Shown one piece after another: positions 41,913-52,000 of a DNA stretch of 64,000 nucleotides. A model generated the notes under the pieces. It was given only the letters and a program-made list of their open reading frames with translations. It was not told where the DNA came from and did not search any database. The translations under genes and the position numbers were made by a program. Numbering within the stretch: the stretch's first letter is position 1; every line of letters starts with the position of its first letter. Origin of the DNA: Clostridia bacterium (lineage in GTDB: Bacteria > Bacillota > Peptococcia > DRI-13 > UBA5745); assembly GCA_018436095.1 (NCBI GenBank), contig JAHDMJ010000011.1:146249-210248 (forward strand), in the 5' to 3' direction.

Positions 41913-43796
41913 TCAGCCTGCCAGCGCCTTTCTTTTGCTCTTGTTCATCATATACATAGCGGTTAAAGTTCCCCCTACGATTACATAGCCGATGATATCA
42001 CTGGGCAAGCCCGGCATAATCGTGCATAGAGCCGCTAAGGTTAACAATCCCCGGAAGGCTATATTTACCGCCCCTTTGTACCAGCCTGTCAATGCAATGG
42101 ACAAAGCAAAAACTCCTACTAAGGCTGAGACTAAAGAAGTGATTATGCTAATCACATCCCCTTGGAGCAGCAGGCTGCTGGAAGTACAGAAAGCGTAAGG
42201 AATGATAAAGGATACCAAGCCAAATTTGGCGGCCAGAAAGCCTGTCTGAAAAGGATTCACCTGAACCATGCCCGCCGCCGTGAAAGCGGCTAAAGCCACC
42301 GGAGGCGTGATATTGCCGATGCAGGAGAAGAAAAAGACGAACATATCCGCCGCCAGTTGCTCTACCCCCAAATGCACCAGGGAGGGAACGATCATGGAAG
42401 CCATAATGATGTAGGCGGCTACCGGCGGCATGCCCATGCCCAAAAGCAGGGCAATCAGCATAGCAAAGAACAGAGCCAGATATACGGAGTTTCCGCTCAT
42501 GGCCATAATGACGGCAGAGACCTTGACGCCAAGGCCGGTCAGGGTGATGATGCCGACGATGATACCGGCAGTAGCGCAGGTTAATATGGTGGAAATAACG
42601 GCGCTGCCCCCCTCAGAAATGGCTTTATAAAGCTTGTTAGGCGTAGGCTTCGTTTCTTTTTTGAAGAAGGCCAGCACAACGATAATAGCCATGGCTACGC
42701 AAGCCGAGGGACTGGCTGGGTATTGGAAAAAGATCAGCAAGACGAAGAGAACGATTAAAGGCAAGAAAAGATAAACCTCTTTTATTGCATCTTTGTTGGC
42801 CGGCAGCTCTTCCTTGGTCAAAGCTTTCATGCCTATTTTATCCGCCTCAAAGCCGGCCTGAATAAATAGGCTGGCATAGTAGAGCACCGCCGGAATAATG
42901 GCGGCCACGGCAATGGAGCCGTAGCTGACCCCCCGCATCTCCGACATGACGAAGGCTGCCGCTCCCATGACCGGAGGCATGATCAGGCCGCCGGAGGCAG
43001 CTACCGCCAATATAGCGGCTGCCGTCATGGGAGCATAGCCGGACTTGATCATTAAAGGCAGCGTAAAGTTGCCGGTGGTCAATATGTTGGCTACGGCACT
43101 GCCGGAAACAGTGCCCATCAGCCCGCTGGCCACAATGGAGGCTTTGGCGGAGCCGCCTTTGCTGCGGCCCACCATGCCATAGGCGACTTTAATAAAATAG
43201 TCTCCTACGCCAAATATCTCCATGAAGCCGCCAAACAGGCTGTAGACAATAATAACCCCGGCGGCCACCCCCATGGAGGTGCCGTAAATCCCTTCCGTGC
43301 CTAATACCAGATAAGGCAGCACCCGGGCCAGTTTATAGCCCGCATGACCAAAGGGCGGCGGCAAATAGCGGCCAAACATAGCATAGGCTACAAAAGTCAG
43401 AGCAATGATGACCATGGGCCAGCCTAAAGTACGGACAGCGGCATAGATCAGCACGGCAAACAGAACGTAAGAAATGATGATATCCCACTGGTTATAGGCT
43501 CCCGCCCGCTGCACCAAAGATTTAAAGGTCAATACGATATAGGCTCCCGTGCCTACGCTAAGAAAAGCCATTGCCGTATCAATAACCTTAAACAGAGAGA
43601 AACCCGGCTTGGCCTTCTTCAGCAGCTGGCAAAAGGCGATCAGCAAGGCAACAGCCAACACCAGGCCCCGCTGAATTACCGCTGTCATCAGGCCAAATAT
43701 TGAGGTATAAAGAGTAAAGGCTCCCAGAACAAAAGACAGTATGCTGATTACTTTCCCAATTACTTCGTCTTTAGGGAATTCTATGGCAGTATTCAT
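41913..43796 (-). CDS. TRAP transporter fused permease (4TM/12TM)
   Basis: 627 residues with many hydrophobic helices. The N-terminal part holds the small-permease helices; the large part has LFGGFMEIFGVGDYFIKVAYGMVGRSKGGSAKASIVASGLMGTVSGSAVANILTTGNFTLPLM and GLIMPPVMGAAAFVM, typical of fused TAXI-type TRAP permeases. It works with the TAXI binding protein encoded 12 nt upstream. Confidence 0.93.
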   Translation of the reverse strand: MNTAIEFPKDEVIGKVISILSFVLGAFTLYTSIFGLMTAVIQRGLVLAVALLIAFCQLLKKAKPGFSLFKVIDTAMAFLSVGTGAYIVLTFKSLVQRAGAYNQWDIIISYVLFAVLIYAAVRTLGWPMVIIALTFVAYAMFGRYLPPPFGHAGYKLARVLPYLVLGTEGIYGTSMGVAAGVIIVYSLFGGFMEIFGVGDYFIKVAYGMVGRSKGGSAKASIVASGLMGTVSGSAVANILTTGNFTLPLMIKSGYAPMTAAAILAVAASGGLIMPPVMGAAAFVMSEMRGVSYGSIAVAAIIPAVLYYASLFIQAGFEADKIGMKALTKEELPANKDAIKEVYLFLPLIVLFVLLIFFQYPASPSACVAMAIIVVLAFFKKETKPTPNKLYKAISEGGSAVISTILTCATAGIIVGIITLTGLGVKVSAVIMAMSGNSVYLALFFAMLIALLLGMGMPPVAAYIIMASMIVPSLVHLGVEQLAADMFVFFFSCIGNITPPVALAAFTAAGMVQVNPFQTGFLAAKFGLVSFIIPYAFCTSSSLLLQGDVISIITSLVSALVGVFALSIALTGWYKGAVNIAFRGLLTLAALCTIMPGLPSDIIGYVIVGGTLTAMYMMNKSKRKALAG

Positions 43797-43808
43797 TTTC
43801 TACCTCCC

Positions 43809-44849
43809 TTATTTGATCGCTCCTACTTCCTTAAAGTATTTAATGGCGCCGGGATGAAGAGGTACGCCGCCTCCCTGGGCTCCGGTTTCAGGGGTCAGCC
43901 GTTCGGCGGCTGAATGGACGTTTTTCATATGATCTAAATTTTCAAAAATTGTTTTAATGAAACGGTAAGCATAATCTTCGTCCCAGCTAGACAGGCACAT
44001 CATATAATTACCATGGCCAATGGTCTGAACGTCAGTATCTTGCCCTCTATAGGTTCCCCCCGGTATCGTAATGGGGAAAAACTCCTTAGCGTATTCGTTT
44101 TCCGTATTCTCAATCAACTCTTTATCCACCGGCAGAAGGCGGATGGGCTTCCAGGAAGCCAGATCAATTACAGACGAAGTGGGATGAACCGTGTCAAAAA
44201 TGGCGGCGTCAATTTGACCGGCTTTAAAAGCATCCACGCTTTCGGTGTAAGTAAGGTATTCGCCTTTATAATCCTTCCCGTCCACCCAGCCAAGGAGGCC
44301 TTCCAGGAAGGCATAAACTACCTCCGCATTGCCGCTGCCGGGCTGGCCGATAGAAATTTTCTTGCCCTTCAAGTCTTCCAGAGTTTGATAAGGGGAATCG
44401 GCCATAACGATGATATGAACCGGATTATCATACATCTGGAACAAAACATTTACGTCCTGCTTAGCGTCAAAAGGCGCTGCGCCAAGGTGGGCTTTTAAGC
44501 TGGTGGGGAAGCTGGCCAGGCCTACTTCAATATCTCCGCTGGTAAGAAGCCGCATGTTTTCAACGGAGGCCTTCGTAGACTCCACCGTGAACTGCATATT
44601 GGTCTTGTCGCTGACCAAGGTGCCGGCGCCAACGCCAAAGGTATAAAATACACCGCCGGTGCCGCCGGTGCCCATCCTCATATAAACAGGCTTATCATTA
44701 TTGGCGGAAGTGCTTTCCGGCGAATCACCGGCGGAGAGAGAGGGGGCAGTAGCAGGTGAAGAAGAGCCGCTATTGCTGCCGCAGCCGGCCAGTAAAAACA
44801 TAAGTGCAATTACAAAACTTAACATTTTGATTATTGTGTTTTTTTTCAT
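43809..44849 (-). CDS. TAXI-family TRAP transporter substrate-binding lipoprotein
   Basis: About 346 residues from the ATG at 44849 (GAGAGGT upstream); an upstream ATG gives a poor N-terminus. The signal peptide ends in lipobox L-A-G-C. The TAXI motif appears as MGTGGTGGVFYTFGVGAGTLVSDKTN and the later GSGNAEVVYAFLEGLLG. It binds the organic acid for the fused permease. First gene of a likely five-gene operon that ends with the AEC gene. Confidence 0.93.
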   Translation of the reverse strand: MKKNTIIKMLSFVIALMFLLAGCGSNSGSSSPATAPSLSAGDSPESTSANNDKPVYMRMGTGGTGGVFYTFGVGAGTLVSDKTNMQFTVESTKASVENMRLLTSGDIEVGLASFPTSLKAHLGAAPFDAKQDVNVLFQMYDNPVHIIVMADSPYQTLEDLKGKKISIGQPGSGNAEVVYAFLEGLLGWVDGKDYKGEYLTYTESVDAFKAGQIDAAIFDTVHPTSSVIDLASWKPIRLLPVDKELIENTENEYAKEFFPITIPGGTYRGQDTDVQTIGHGNYMMCLSSWDEDYAYRFIKTIFENLDHMKNVHSAAERLTPETGAQGGGVPLHPGAIKYFKEVGAIK

Positions 44850-45089
44850 TTTTCTTACCTCTCTTATCTTTGCTTCCCTAAAACACTTTACTTTTTCTGT
44901 CTTTTCATATCCGTCAGTCCAGATAAAGAATACCCCTCCCTCCATTTGCTTCTGTTAATTTAATTTTATAGCCTGGTCTGAAGACTGTCCATCAGCAACC
45001 TTTTTGTAGAACCACAATATAGAAGTTGTGCTTTCCCCAGCTTTCCGGATTTTTAGACCAATTTTGATTTATTAAAAAGAACTTTCACC

Positions 45090-45125
45090 AAAAAAGAGAG
45101 GTTGCCGCAAATTTGCAGCAACCTC
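45090..45125 (-). terminator. terminator after the LysR gene
   Basis: GAGGTTGC-GCAAA / TTTGC-GCAACCTC hairpin. On the minus strand it is followed by TCTTTTTT, 28 nt after the LysR stop codon. Confidence 0.85.
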
Positions 45126-45153
45126 ATCTAATTTTACAATAAAAAGAAGCAGG

Positions 45154-46110
45154 CTATTTTTCCTGATAGCGGTATAATATTGCCTGTTCCGCCAGCATCT
45201 CAATAAAGACCTTAATATACTGTGCCTGAAAGATGTTTTTGTGGTAAAAGGCAATCATCCGATAGGCTGGAAAATCCCCGTTCACCGGATAGATATTAAG
45301 CTGGTTATCAACGGGCTGCAGCCGGTTTTGGCGGTTCACATACTGGAGCAGCAGTTCAGAGAAAAGCGATACGCCTACGTCGGCGCCGCAAAGCTGGCTG
45401 CGGATATCGGAGCTGTCCGACTGAAAGATTACGTTTAATTTCAGGCCCTGTTGGCGAAACATCTCGCTCATGAGATCGTAAAGACGCTCCTGGGGGGTAT
45501 TGAGGATGAAGGGACAGTCAGCAAAGTCAGCCAGCGATACCCCAGCCCGGAACCTCTCCTTACATACGGGATAGCTATCCGGGAAATATTGCTCCATAAG
45601 ATGGTCGGAAATAGCCAGAAAAATATTTTCCTGATTTAAGGGCTTGACTTCAATATGGGGAGAATTGATGAGTCCCGTACCAACGGCCAGATCCAAATAA
45701 CCGCAAAGAAGCCGGTTTTCCAGGTTGTCCGTAATATTGTTATGCACGATGATCTCAACATTGGGATAGGCTTTCTTGTATTTTGCTACCACAGGGGGCA
45801 GGAGAATGTTGGAGCGGGACCAAGTGATACCCAGATTGATCTTGCCGCGGAAGTTAACATTCTCCTCGCTAAGCTCGTTGCGGAGGTTATCATCCAGAAG
45901 CTTAATCTGCCGCAGAGTCGCCGCCAGCAGCTCACCGGCGGGTGTAAGGGAAAGCCTGGGCCGGCGGTTGAAGAGAAGGGTATTGTAAGTCTCCTCCAGC
46001 CGCCGGATATGGTTGCTCATGCACTGCTGCGATATGAATGCCTTTTGGGCCGCTTTCGTGATATTTAGCTCTTCTGCAACCATGAGAAAGTATAGCTGGT
46101 TCTCCTGCAT
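45154..46110 (-). CDS. LysR-family transcriptional regulator
   Basis: 318 residues; HTH at residues 1-60 (NQLYFLMVAEELNITKAAQKAFISQQCMSNHIRRLEETY), then the effector-binding domain. A terminator separates it from the TAXI-TRAP operon in the same direction, which it may control. The upstream ridA gene ends 41 nt before its start, so it could also be part of the transcript from the PLP enzyme gene. Effector unknown. Confidence 0.9.
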   Translation of the reverse strand: MQENQLYFLMVAEELNITKAAQKAFISQQCMSNHIRRLEETYNTLLFNRRPRLSLTPAGELLAATLRQIKLLDDNLRNELSEENVNFRGKINLGITWSRSNILLPPVVAKYKKAYPNVEIIVHNNITDNLENRLLCGYLDLAVGTGLINSPHIEVKPLNQENIFLAISDHLMEQYFPDSYPVCKERFRAGVSLADFADCPFILNTPQERLYDLMSEMFRQQGLKLNVIFQSDSSDIRSQLCGADVGVSLFSELLLQYVNRQNRLQPVDNQLNIYPVNGDFPAYRMIAFYHKNIFQAQYIKVFIEMLAEQAILYRYQEK

Positions 46111-46151
46111 CCGCTTCCACCTGCCTATATACTATTGCATCACAGTCCCTA

Positions 46152-46556
46152 TCACTGGCCGGTATTTTCGGTTACCGCCGCCACAACCTCCATCTCCACC
46201 ATCAAGTCGGGATGGGCCAGCATGCTGACTTCCACCACGGTGCTGGCAGGGCGTGTCCCTTGAAAATATTCTTCCCGCAGCGGATTGATTTTGACCCGGT
46301 CTTCCATATCCCGAAGATAAATAGTCAGCTTGATGATATCCTGAAAACCGGCTCCCGCCAAGGCCAGGACACTCTTTATATTTTCAAAAATAAACCTGGC
46401 CTGAGCCTCGCCATCGCCGGGGCAGTAAACTGAGCCGTCGGCATTTCTGGCCACCAGGCCGCTGGTAAAGAGCAAACCATTATATTGTACGGCATCGCAA
46501 AAAAGAGCGGCTTTTTTGCCGGGCAACACCCATTCTTTACGTTCTGCTTTGGTCAT
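46152..46556 (-). CDS. ridA: RidA-family enamine/imine deaminase
   Basis: About 135 residues from the ATG at 46556, 10 nt after AAGGAGG. Family features are QYNGLLFTSGLVARNADGSVYCPGDGEAQARFIFENIKSVLALAGAGFQDIIKLTIYL and the C-terminal GTRPASTVVEVSMLAHPDLMVEMEVVAA with its conserved Arg. RidA hydrolyses 2-aminoacrylate and related enamines released by PLP enzymes. A PLP enzyme of the type that can make such products is encoded two genes upstream, which fits. Confidence 0.9.
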   Translation of the reverse strand: MTKAERKEWVLPGKKAALFCDAVQYNGLLFTSGLVARNADGSVYCPGDGEAQARFIFENIKSVLALAGAGFQDIIKLTIYLRDMEDRVKINPLREEYFQGTRPASTVVEVSMLAHPDLMVEMEVVAAVTENTGQ

Positions 46557-46575
46557 GACACTGATTCCTCCTTGA

Positions 46576-47112
46576 TCAGATCGTATCATACATTGCTTTA
46601 TAGGATTGGCAGGCTTTGCGGATAATCTCCCTGGCCCGTTCTGCATCCTGTACTTCGTCTACCACAGTTTCTTTATTTTCCAGATCCTTATAGACGGAAA
46701 AGAAGTGGCGCATCTCTGAGAAGATATGAGCCGGCAACTGGTCGATATTCTGATAGGAGCTATAGGCCGGATCATTGAAGGGAATGGCAATGATCTTTTC
46801 GTCCAGCTTGCCGGAATCCAGCATATTCATTACTCCGATAGGGTAGCAACGAACCATGCTCAAGGGATGGATGGTTTCGCTGCAAAGAACCAGTACATCT
46901 AAGGGATCATCGTCATCGGCCAGCGTTCGGGGAATCAGGCCGTAATTGGCGGGATAATGGGTAGAGGTATAGAGAATTCTGTCAAGAACCAACAGCCCCG
47001 TTTCTTTATCCAGCTCATATTTATTTTTTGAGCCCTTTGAGATTTCGATGACGGCAATAAAATCGTCTTCGCTGATCCTGGCGGGGCTGATATCATGCCA
47101 TATATTTGTCAT
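46576..47112 (-). CDS. ppa: inorganic pyrophosphatase (family I)
   Basis: About 178 residues from the ATG at 47112 (AGGAGG upstream). Family I features are the NKYELDKETGLLVLDRILYTSTHYPANYGLIPRTLADDDDPLDVLVL block, with the D-x-D-P-x-D metal site, and the later IPFNDPAYSSYQNIDQLP. It hydrolyses pyrophosphate with magnesium. The longer frame upstream overlaps the desulfhydrase gene and is not used. Confidence 0.93.
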   Translation of the reverse strand: MTNIWHDISPARISEDDFIAVIEISKGSKNKYELDKETGLLVLDRILYTSTHYPANYGLIPRTLADDDDPLDVLVLCSETIHPLSMVRCYPIGVMNMLDSGKLDEKIIAIPFNDPAYSSYQNIDQLPAHIFSEMRHFFSVYKDLENKETVVDEVQDAERAREIIRKACQSYKAMYDTI

Positions 47113-47123
47113 TTTTCCTCCTG

Positions 47124-48161
47124 TTAATCGGCGAAATCCCCTACAATTTCCGGCTCGGCAAATAATGAAGCGGCGCCGCCGGTGCACCAGAAAAGAACTT
47201 TCTCGCCGGCCTTAATTTTGCCGGTTTTTACGTGGTCCAGTAAACCGGCGAAAGCCTTGGCTGAATAAACGGGGTCCAGGGTGATGCCTTCTCTGCGGGC
47301 TACCAGCTTCAGTGCCGCCGTGGATTCGGGATAGGGTATCTCATAACCGGGGCCTACATACTCCCGCCACACAGTAAAGTCCTTTTCCTGAACCCGGGCT
47401 TCCTGGCAGAGATGGACCAAAACTTCATTGGCCATTTTGACGACTTTAGGCTCGTATTCGCCGCCTTTTTCGCTGGCGCAAACGGATCTGATAGCTTCGC
47501 TGCCGCCGGCCATGGCTCGTCCCGCCAATAATCCAGCCATAGTACCGGCGCTGCCGGTGGAGTGGTAAATATAATCAAAGGGGGGCCGCTCCAAAAGCAG
47601 CAACTGATCCCGCAATTCCAGATAACCGGAGGCAAAGCCCAGGCTGCCGGCCATGCTGGCGCCGCCTACAGGCACATTCAAGCAGCCGTGGCCCTCAGCT
47701 TCCAGCTTTTTGATATGCTCTGCCGCCAAAACGTAACATTTTTCGAAACCGTCATCCTCTGTTTCGCCGGGCTCTAAATTGACCACATGAATCTCGGCGC
47801 CAAACAGAGTATCCAGCAGCATATTGCCGCGGAGGGCTTTGGTATCCGGAGGCACTAAGGCAACAAGATAAAGCACGCATTTTAAGCCGCTGCGGGCACA
47901 GGCTGCCGCCGTCTGCATGGCGTGATTGGATTGAGAGGCGCCGTAAGTAAAGACATAGTCCAGATTTTTGGCCTTAGCCTCCCCCATTAAAAATTCCAGC
48001 TTCCGCATTTTGTTGCCCCCAAAAGCGCCCGGCCCTGTGAGGTCGTCTCTCTTAAACCAGAGGTCAATCCCCAATTCCTTGGAGAGGTTCTCCGCAGGAT
48101 GCAGGGGTGTAGGGGCAAAAATCAAAGGTACCCGGGGTTCATCAATAAAAACATTTATCAT
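47124..48161 (-). CDS. D-cysteine desulfhydrase / ACC deaminase family PLP enzyme
   Basis: 345 residues of fold-type II PLP enzymes. The PLP Lys is in [18 protein letters not shown]; the substrate Ser/Asn region is [17 protein letters not shown]; phosphate-binding Gly residues are in [14 protein letters not shown]. Known members release pyruvate and ammonia (with sulfide for D-cysteine). Exact substrate uncertain. First of three tightly spaced genes with ppa and ridA. Confidence 0.88.
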   Translation of the reverse strand: MINVFIDEPRVPLIFAPTPLHPAENLSKELGIDLWFKRDDLTGPGAFGGNKMRKLEFLMGEAKAKNLDYVFTYGASQSNHAMQTAAACARSGLKCVLYLVALVPPDTKALRGNMLLDTLFGAEIHVVNLEPGETEDDGFEKCYVLAAEHIKKLEAEGHGCLNVPVGGASMAGSLGFASGYLELRDQLLLLERPPFDYIYHSTGSAGTMAGLLAGRAMAGGSEAIRSVCASEKGGEYEPKVVKMANEVLVHLCQEARVQEKDFTVWREYVGPGYEIPYPESTAALKLVARREGITLDPVYSAKAFAGLLDHVKTGKIKAGEKVLFWCTGGAASLFAEPEIVGDFAD

Positions 48162-48325
48162 ATATATTTCCTTTCCCGGCAGCCAGCCGCTCTTTCACAT
48201 GGCTTTATTCTAGCTTATCGGCTTTAATTGTTCAAGGAGTATTGCGCAAGAGCCGCCGGTTATACTATAATCGAACCCAAACGGTGGCACAGCAGACAAT
48301 GACGGAAGAAAGCAGGGTTTATTTT

Positions 48326-49720
48326 ATGGATAGAATAGAATTAAAGGAGCTTTTCGCAAAGCCGGCGGCTTATACGCAGGAGTCCATTACGGTCTGCGGC
48401 TGGGTCAGAACCCTTCGCAGCGGCAAAACCGTTAGCTTTATTGAGATAAATGACGGCTCATGTTTTAAAAACCTTCAGGTAATTCTGGAGGATGGTAAAG
48501 TGCCGAATTATAATGAAATCATCCGGCAAAACGTGGGAGCGGCTTTGGTGATTACCGGCAATTTGCAGTTAACACCCGAAGCAAAACAACCTTTTGAGCT
48601 GCAAGCCCGGCAGATTGCTGTGGAAGGCGCCTCTGCTCCCGATTACCCCTTGCAAAAAAAGCGCCATACCCTGGAGTATCTGCGGACAATTCAGCATCTG
48701 CGGCCCCGGGCCAACACCTTCGGAGCACTTTTTCGGGTCAGGTCCCTGACCGCCTATGCCCTTCACCAGTTTTTCCATGAACGGGGCTTCTTGTATGTCC
48801 ATACCCCCATTATCACCGCCAGCGATTGTGAAGGGGCCGGCGAGATGTTCCGGGTCACTACCTTAGATTTGGAAAACCTGCCGAAAGATCAGCAGGGCAA
48901 AGTGAACAGCAGTGAGGATTTCTTTGGCAAACCGGCCTTCTTGACGGTTTCCGGCCAGCTAAACGGCGAGTGTATGGCCCTGGCTTTTTCAAAAATATAT
49001 ACCTTCGGCCCTACCTTTCGGGCAGAAAACTCCAATACCCCCCGCCATGCCGCCGAGTTTTGGATGATTGAGCCGGAATTCGCCTTTGCCGATCTGGCGG
49101 ATAATATGGCTCTGGCAGAGGAAATGATCCGCTATATCCTTTCTTACATCTTAAAAAACTGCCCCGATGAGATGCAGTTTTTTAACCAATTTGTGGACAA
49201 TACATTGCTGCAGCGTCTGGAGAGTATAGTGGAGTCGGAATTTGCCCGGATCACTTATACGGAAGCCGTGGCCATATTGGAGCAGCATCAGGACCGTTTT
49301 ACCTATCCTGTGTCCTGGGGGGCAGACCTGCAAACGGAGCATGAACGTTACTTAACGGAAGTCGTTTTTGAAAAGCCGGTCTTTGTAACGGATTATCCCA
49401 AGGATATCAAAGCTTTTTACATGCGGCTCAATGACGATGGCAAAACCGTGGCCGCCATGGATCTTTTGGTGCCGGGAGTCGGCGAAATCATCGGCGGTTC
49501 CCAGCGGGAGGAGCGTTTGGATGTTTTGACCGGCAGAATGCAGGAACTGGGTTTACGGGAAGAGGATTATTGGTGGTACCTGGATTTGCGGCGCTTCGGC
49601 GGCGCCCGCCACGCCGGTTTTGGTCTGGGCTTTGAGCGGCTGATCATGTATATCACCGGTATGGCCAATATCCGGGATGTATTGCCCTTCCCCCGCACTA
49701 CGGGAACAGCGGAGTTTTGA
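48326..49720 (+). CDS. asnS: asparaginyl-tRNA synthetase
   Basis: About 464 residues from the ATG at 48326. An N-terminal OB-fold anticodon-binding domain ([24 protein letters not shown]) leads to a class II core. Motif 2 is near [28 protein letters not shown] and motif 3 is [17 protein letters not shown]. The '[11 protein letters not shown]' form separates AsnRS from AspRS. It charges tRNA-Asn in the cytoplasm. No T-box leader was recognised. The ccdA gene follows within 2 nt. Confidence 0.95.
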   Translation: MDRIELKELFAKPAAYTQESITVCGWVRTLRSGKTVSFIEINDGSCFKNLQVILEDGKVPNYNEIIRQNVGAALVITGNLQLTPEAKQPFELQARQIAVEGASAPDYPLQKKRHTLEYLRTIQHLRPRANTFGALFRVRSLTAYALHQFFHERGFLYVHTPIITASDCEGAGEMFRVTTLDLENLPKDQQGKVNSSEDFFGKPAFLTVSGQLNGECMALAFSKIYTFGPTFRAENSNTPRHAAEFWMIEPEFAFADLADNMALAEEMIRYILSYILKNCPDEMQFFNQFVDNTLLQRLESIVESEFARITYTEAVAILEQHQDRFTYPVSWGADLQTEHERYLTEVVFEKPVFVTDYPKDIKAFYMRLNDDGKTVAAMDLLVPGVGEIIGGSQREERLDVLTGRMQELGLREEDYWWYLDLRRFGGARHAGFGLGFERLIMYITGMANIRDVLPFPRTTGTAEF

Positions 49721-49721
49721 T

Positions 49722-50474
49722 ATGGATTATTTGTTATCCTTTTTAGAAGGAATCATCACCTTTATTTCTCCTTGCCTGCTGCCGATGTTGCCGGTCTATG
49801 CCTTGTATTTTGCCGGCGAACAGGATGATAGCGGAAATCATGACAAGATTGGCCATCAAGGGCCTGCCGGCGGGGCAGGCAATGCAAGCATTGCAAGAAA
49901 TGCCAGCATTTCTGGGGTTTTGCGCAATGCCTGTGCTTTCGTACTGGGATTTACCGTGGTTTTCCTGAGTCTGGGGGCTTTTGCCGGTGTTTTGGGCAGC
50001 CTGTTGGTTCGCCACCAGGATTTGATTCAGCTCTTAGGCGGAATCATCATCATCTTTTTCGGCTTCAATTATTTAGGTCTGCTGCCCTTAGGCAAGCTGT
50101 TGCCGGCTGGCTGGGCAGCCCGGCGCAACAAGGTTAAAATCACCGGGTCCTTATCCGCTTTTTTATTCGGCCTGGTGTTTTCCGTCACCTGGACGCCCTG
50201 CGTCGGCGCCTTTCTGGGTTCGGCTTTAGTATTGGCGGCCAATAAGGCTTCGGCCTTTCAGGGTATAGTCATGCTGCTTTGCTATTCTGTAGGATTGGGT
50301 ATTCCTTTTATTATTGCGGCATTATTGATCCACCAGGGCAAAACCAGTTTTGCTTTGATAAAAAGGCATTTGCCTTTGATTACCAAGCTCTCCGGAGGCT
50401 TCCTGATTTTAATGGGCATCTTGATGGCCACCGGCTATCTGGGAGCTTTATTGTCACTATTGTCATTATATTGA
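49722..50474 (+). CDS. ccdA: CcdA-like cytochrome c biogenesis/thiol transport membrane protein
   Basis: About 250 residues, six hydrophobic helices. Redox Cys pair positions are in ITFISPCLLPMLPVYALYF and in VTWTPCVGAFLGSALVL, each Cys within a Pro-containing helix, as in CcdA/DsbD membrane domains. A 35-residue insertion rich in Gly, Asn and Ala after the first helix is unusual. It moves reducing power across the membrane, likely to the TlpA-like protein encoded 16 nt downstream. GGAG precedes the ATG at 49722. Confidence 0.93.
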   Translation: MDYLLSFLEGIITFISPCLLPMLPVYALYFAGEQDDSGNHDKIGHQGPAGGAGNASIARNASISGVLRNACAFVLGFTVVFLSLGAFAGVLGSLLVRHQDLIQLLGGIIIIFFGFNYLGLLPLGKLLPAGWAARRNKVKITGSLSAFLFGLVFSVTWTPCVGAFLGSALVLAANKASAFQGIVMLLCYSVGLGIPFIIAALLIHQGKTSFALIKRHLPLITKLSGGFLILMGILMATGYLGALLSLLSLY

Positions 50475-50490
50475 GAGAGGCGAGGATGAT

Positions 50491-51216
50491 ATGAAGATAC
50501 CGAACCAGCTTAAGCCATTTATCTCGTTGGCTTTAATGATTGTAATTGTTGCAGGAGCCTTGTTTGCCTACCAAACCTTTACCAACAAGAGAGAGGCTGG
50601 GGATTCCGGCCTGTCGGCCACCGAGCCCGGCCAGGAAGAGGCCGCCGAGGCGGAGCTGGTTCTGGCTGAGGATTTTATGGTTTATGATATTGCCGGCAAA
50701 GAAGTTAACCTGTCGGATTTTCGGGGTCAGCCTCTGGTGGTTAATTTTTGGGCCAGTTGGTGCCCCCCTTGCGTCTGGGAGATGCCGGACTTTAATCAGG
50801 TATGGCGGGAGCGTCAGGACGACGTCATGTTCATGATGGTCAATGTGATAGACGGCAAGAAGGAAACGGAAAAAAGCGGCAAGAAATTTTTCCAGGAAAA
50901 AGGCTTCAGCTTCCCCGTTTATTTTGACATAGATCAGAATGCGGTGGAAACCTTCGGCGTATATTCTTATCCCCATACGTTTTTTATCGATAAGCACGGC
51001 TATTTTGTGGCTTATGCCAAGGGAGCCATCGATGCCGCTACATTGCAGGAGGCCATTGACATGACCATTGAAGCCGGCGAAATGCGGCAGCCGCCGGAAG
51101 AAGCCACAGGCGCAGGTGCTGAAACAGACGGCGCAGGCACTGGCGAGGGCGGCACTGAAACAGGCGGCGCAGACGCTGACCAGGGCGGCACTGCCGATGA
51201 AACAGACGGCGAGTAA
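50491..51216 (+). CDS. TlpA/ResA-type membrane-anchored thioredoxin with repetitive tail
   Basis: 241 residues: N-terminal membrane helix (ISLALMIVIVAGALFAYQTF), acidic linker, then a thioredoxin-like domain with the active site W-C-P-P-C (residues about 90-94) and cis-Pro in YSYPHTFFID. The C-terminal 30 residues are Gly/Thr/Glu/Asp-rich with repeated ETDGAG/GGTETGG units that come from an imperfect DNA repeat (51107-51212). It is likely a thiol reductase outside the membrane, fed by CcdA. Confidence 0.9.
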   Translation: MKIPNQLKPFISLALMIVIVAGALFAYQTFTNKREAGDSGLSATEPGQEEAAEAELVLAEDFMVYDIAGKEVNLSDFRGQPLVVNFWASWCPPCVWEMPDFNQVWRERQDDVMFMMVNVIDGKKETEKSGKKFFQEKGFSFPVYFDIDQNAVETFGVYSYPHTFFIDKHGYFVAYAKGAIDAATLQEAIDMTIEAGEMRQPPEEATGAGAETDGAGTGEGGTETGGADADQGGTADETDGE

Positions 51217-51234
51217 GGTAGCGCCAAATCCAAA

Positions 51235-51500
51235 TGTGCAAAACTTCAGATTTAAAGGAGGGCACTGAAAAAGTCGGATAACCTGACCTTTGCGGAGCTG
51301 AAATGTACAAAATTTGAGGTTTTATGTGTATTTGCCAGGGCTAACAGCTCAAAATATTCAGTTTTACGTTGATAAGTACTATTTTTCCCTATATTTAGTG
51401 TCAATGATCATTTGAATTCACTATCTTAAAGGAAGCGACCCCAGAAAACCTCAAATTTTGTACACGCGGCTGTATGGGAAGCAACTTTTTCAGTGACCTC
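51235..51500. repeat. family-1 element F (diverged motif)
   Basis: Forward motifs at 51235-51256, 51303-51324 and 51347-51368 and a reverse motif at 51444-51464, in a diverged form close to GTACAAAATTTGAGGTTTTA. The whole is framed by GCACTGAAAAAGT (51263) and ACTTTTTCAGTGA (51484). It lies just after the TlpA-like gene, convergent with the B3/B4 gene. No gene in 51217-52000. Confidence 0.7.
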
Positions 51501-51593
51501 AGTTTAAAATGCCTAAACCCCGCTTTAATAAGGCTGAACACCTATTATAGAGTGGCAACACACTTTAAACTAGCAAACCTGCTTATGCTTCAA

Positions 51594-51767
51594 AGCCAGG
51601 GCTTTGTGTCGGCTAAAACTTGTCAGTGATCGGCGAGAATTTTTTGCGTCAGGCAAGGCGGAGGAAGGAGGCATACCCGTGGTGGTATGGCGACTGACGA
51701 CAACGCCGCCTAACGCAAAAAAGGCCGGCGAGCAGTAAAGTTTTAGCCGATACATAGCACTAGGGCT
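51594..51767. repeat. family-2 nested palindromic repeat, copy 2
   Basis: Nearly identical to 11259-11426 in the inner part (GTCAGTGATCGGCGAGAATTT through GGCCGGCGAGCAGTAAAG), with slightly diverged ends TGTGTCGGCTAAAAC / GTTTTAGCCGATACA. The left-arm change (CAG to CGG) is matched by the right arm (CTG to CCG), so the pairing is kept. Confidence 0.9.
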
Positions 51768-51892
51768 GGCAAGCCTGTAATTTGCAGGTTTTAGGCAATT
51801 AGCACCGCTTAGCCGTTTACCGGGGCATCCCAAGCCTCCGCTATATGGTGTAAAAAAACGGAAGTCAGAATATAACCACCCGCAATAAAAAA

Positions 51893-51943
51893 TAGGGGGC
51901 GACTCATCATGGCTTTGCCTGAAATGAGGGCCCCCTTGCTTTA
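51893..51943. terminator. possible terminator hairpin
   Basis: AGGGGGC..CTCAT and ATGAG..GCCCCCT arms around a 17-nt loop, with TTGCTTT on the right side. It lies between convergent genes. Confidence 0.5.
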
Positions 51944-52000
51944 TGAATCTTGCTTATAACAACAACGCCGGTGGGGAGCCAACACTAATCTTCCCATGCT

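Noticed and set aside
51570..51833. 87-codon minus frame
   Set aside because: It lies mostly inside the family-2 palindromic repeat and has no ribosome site.
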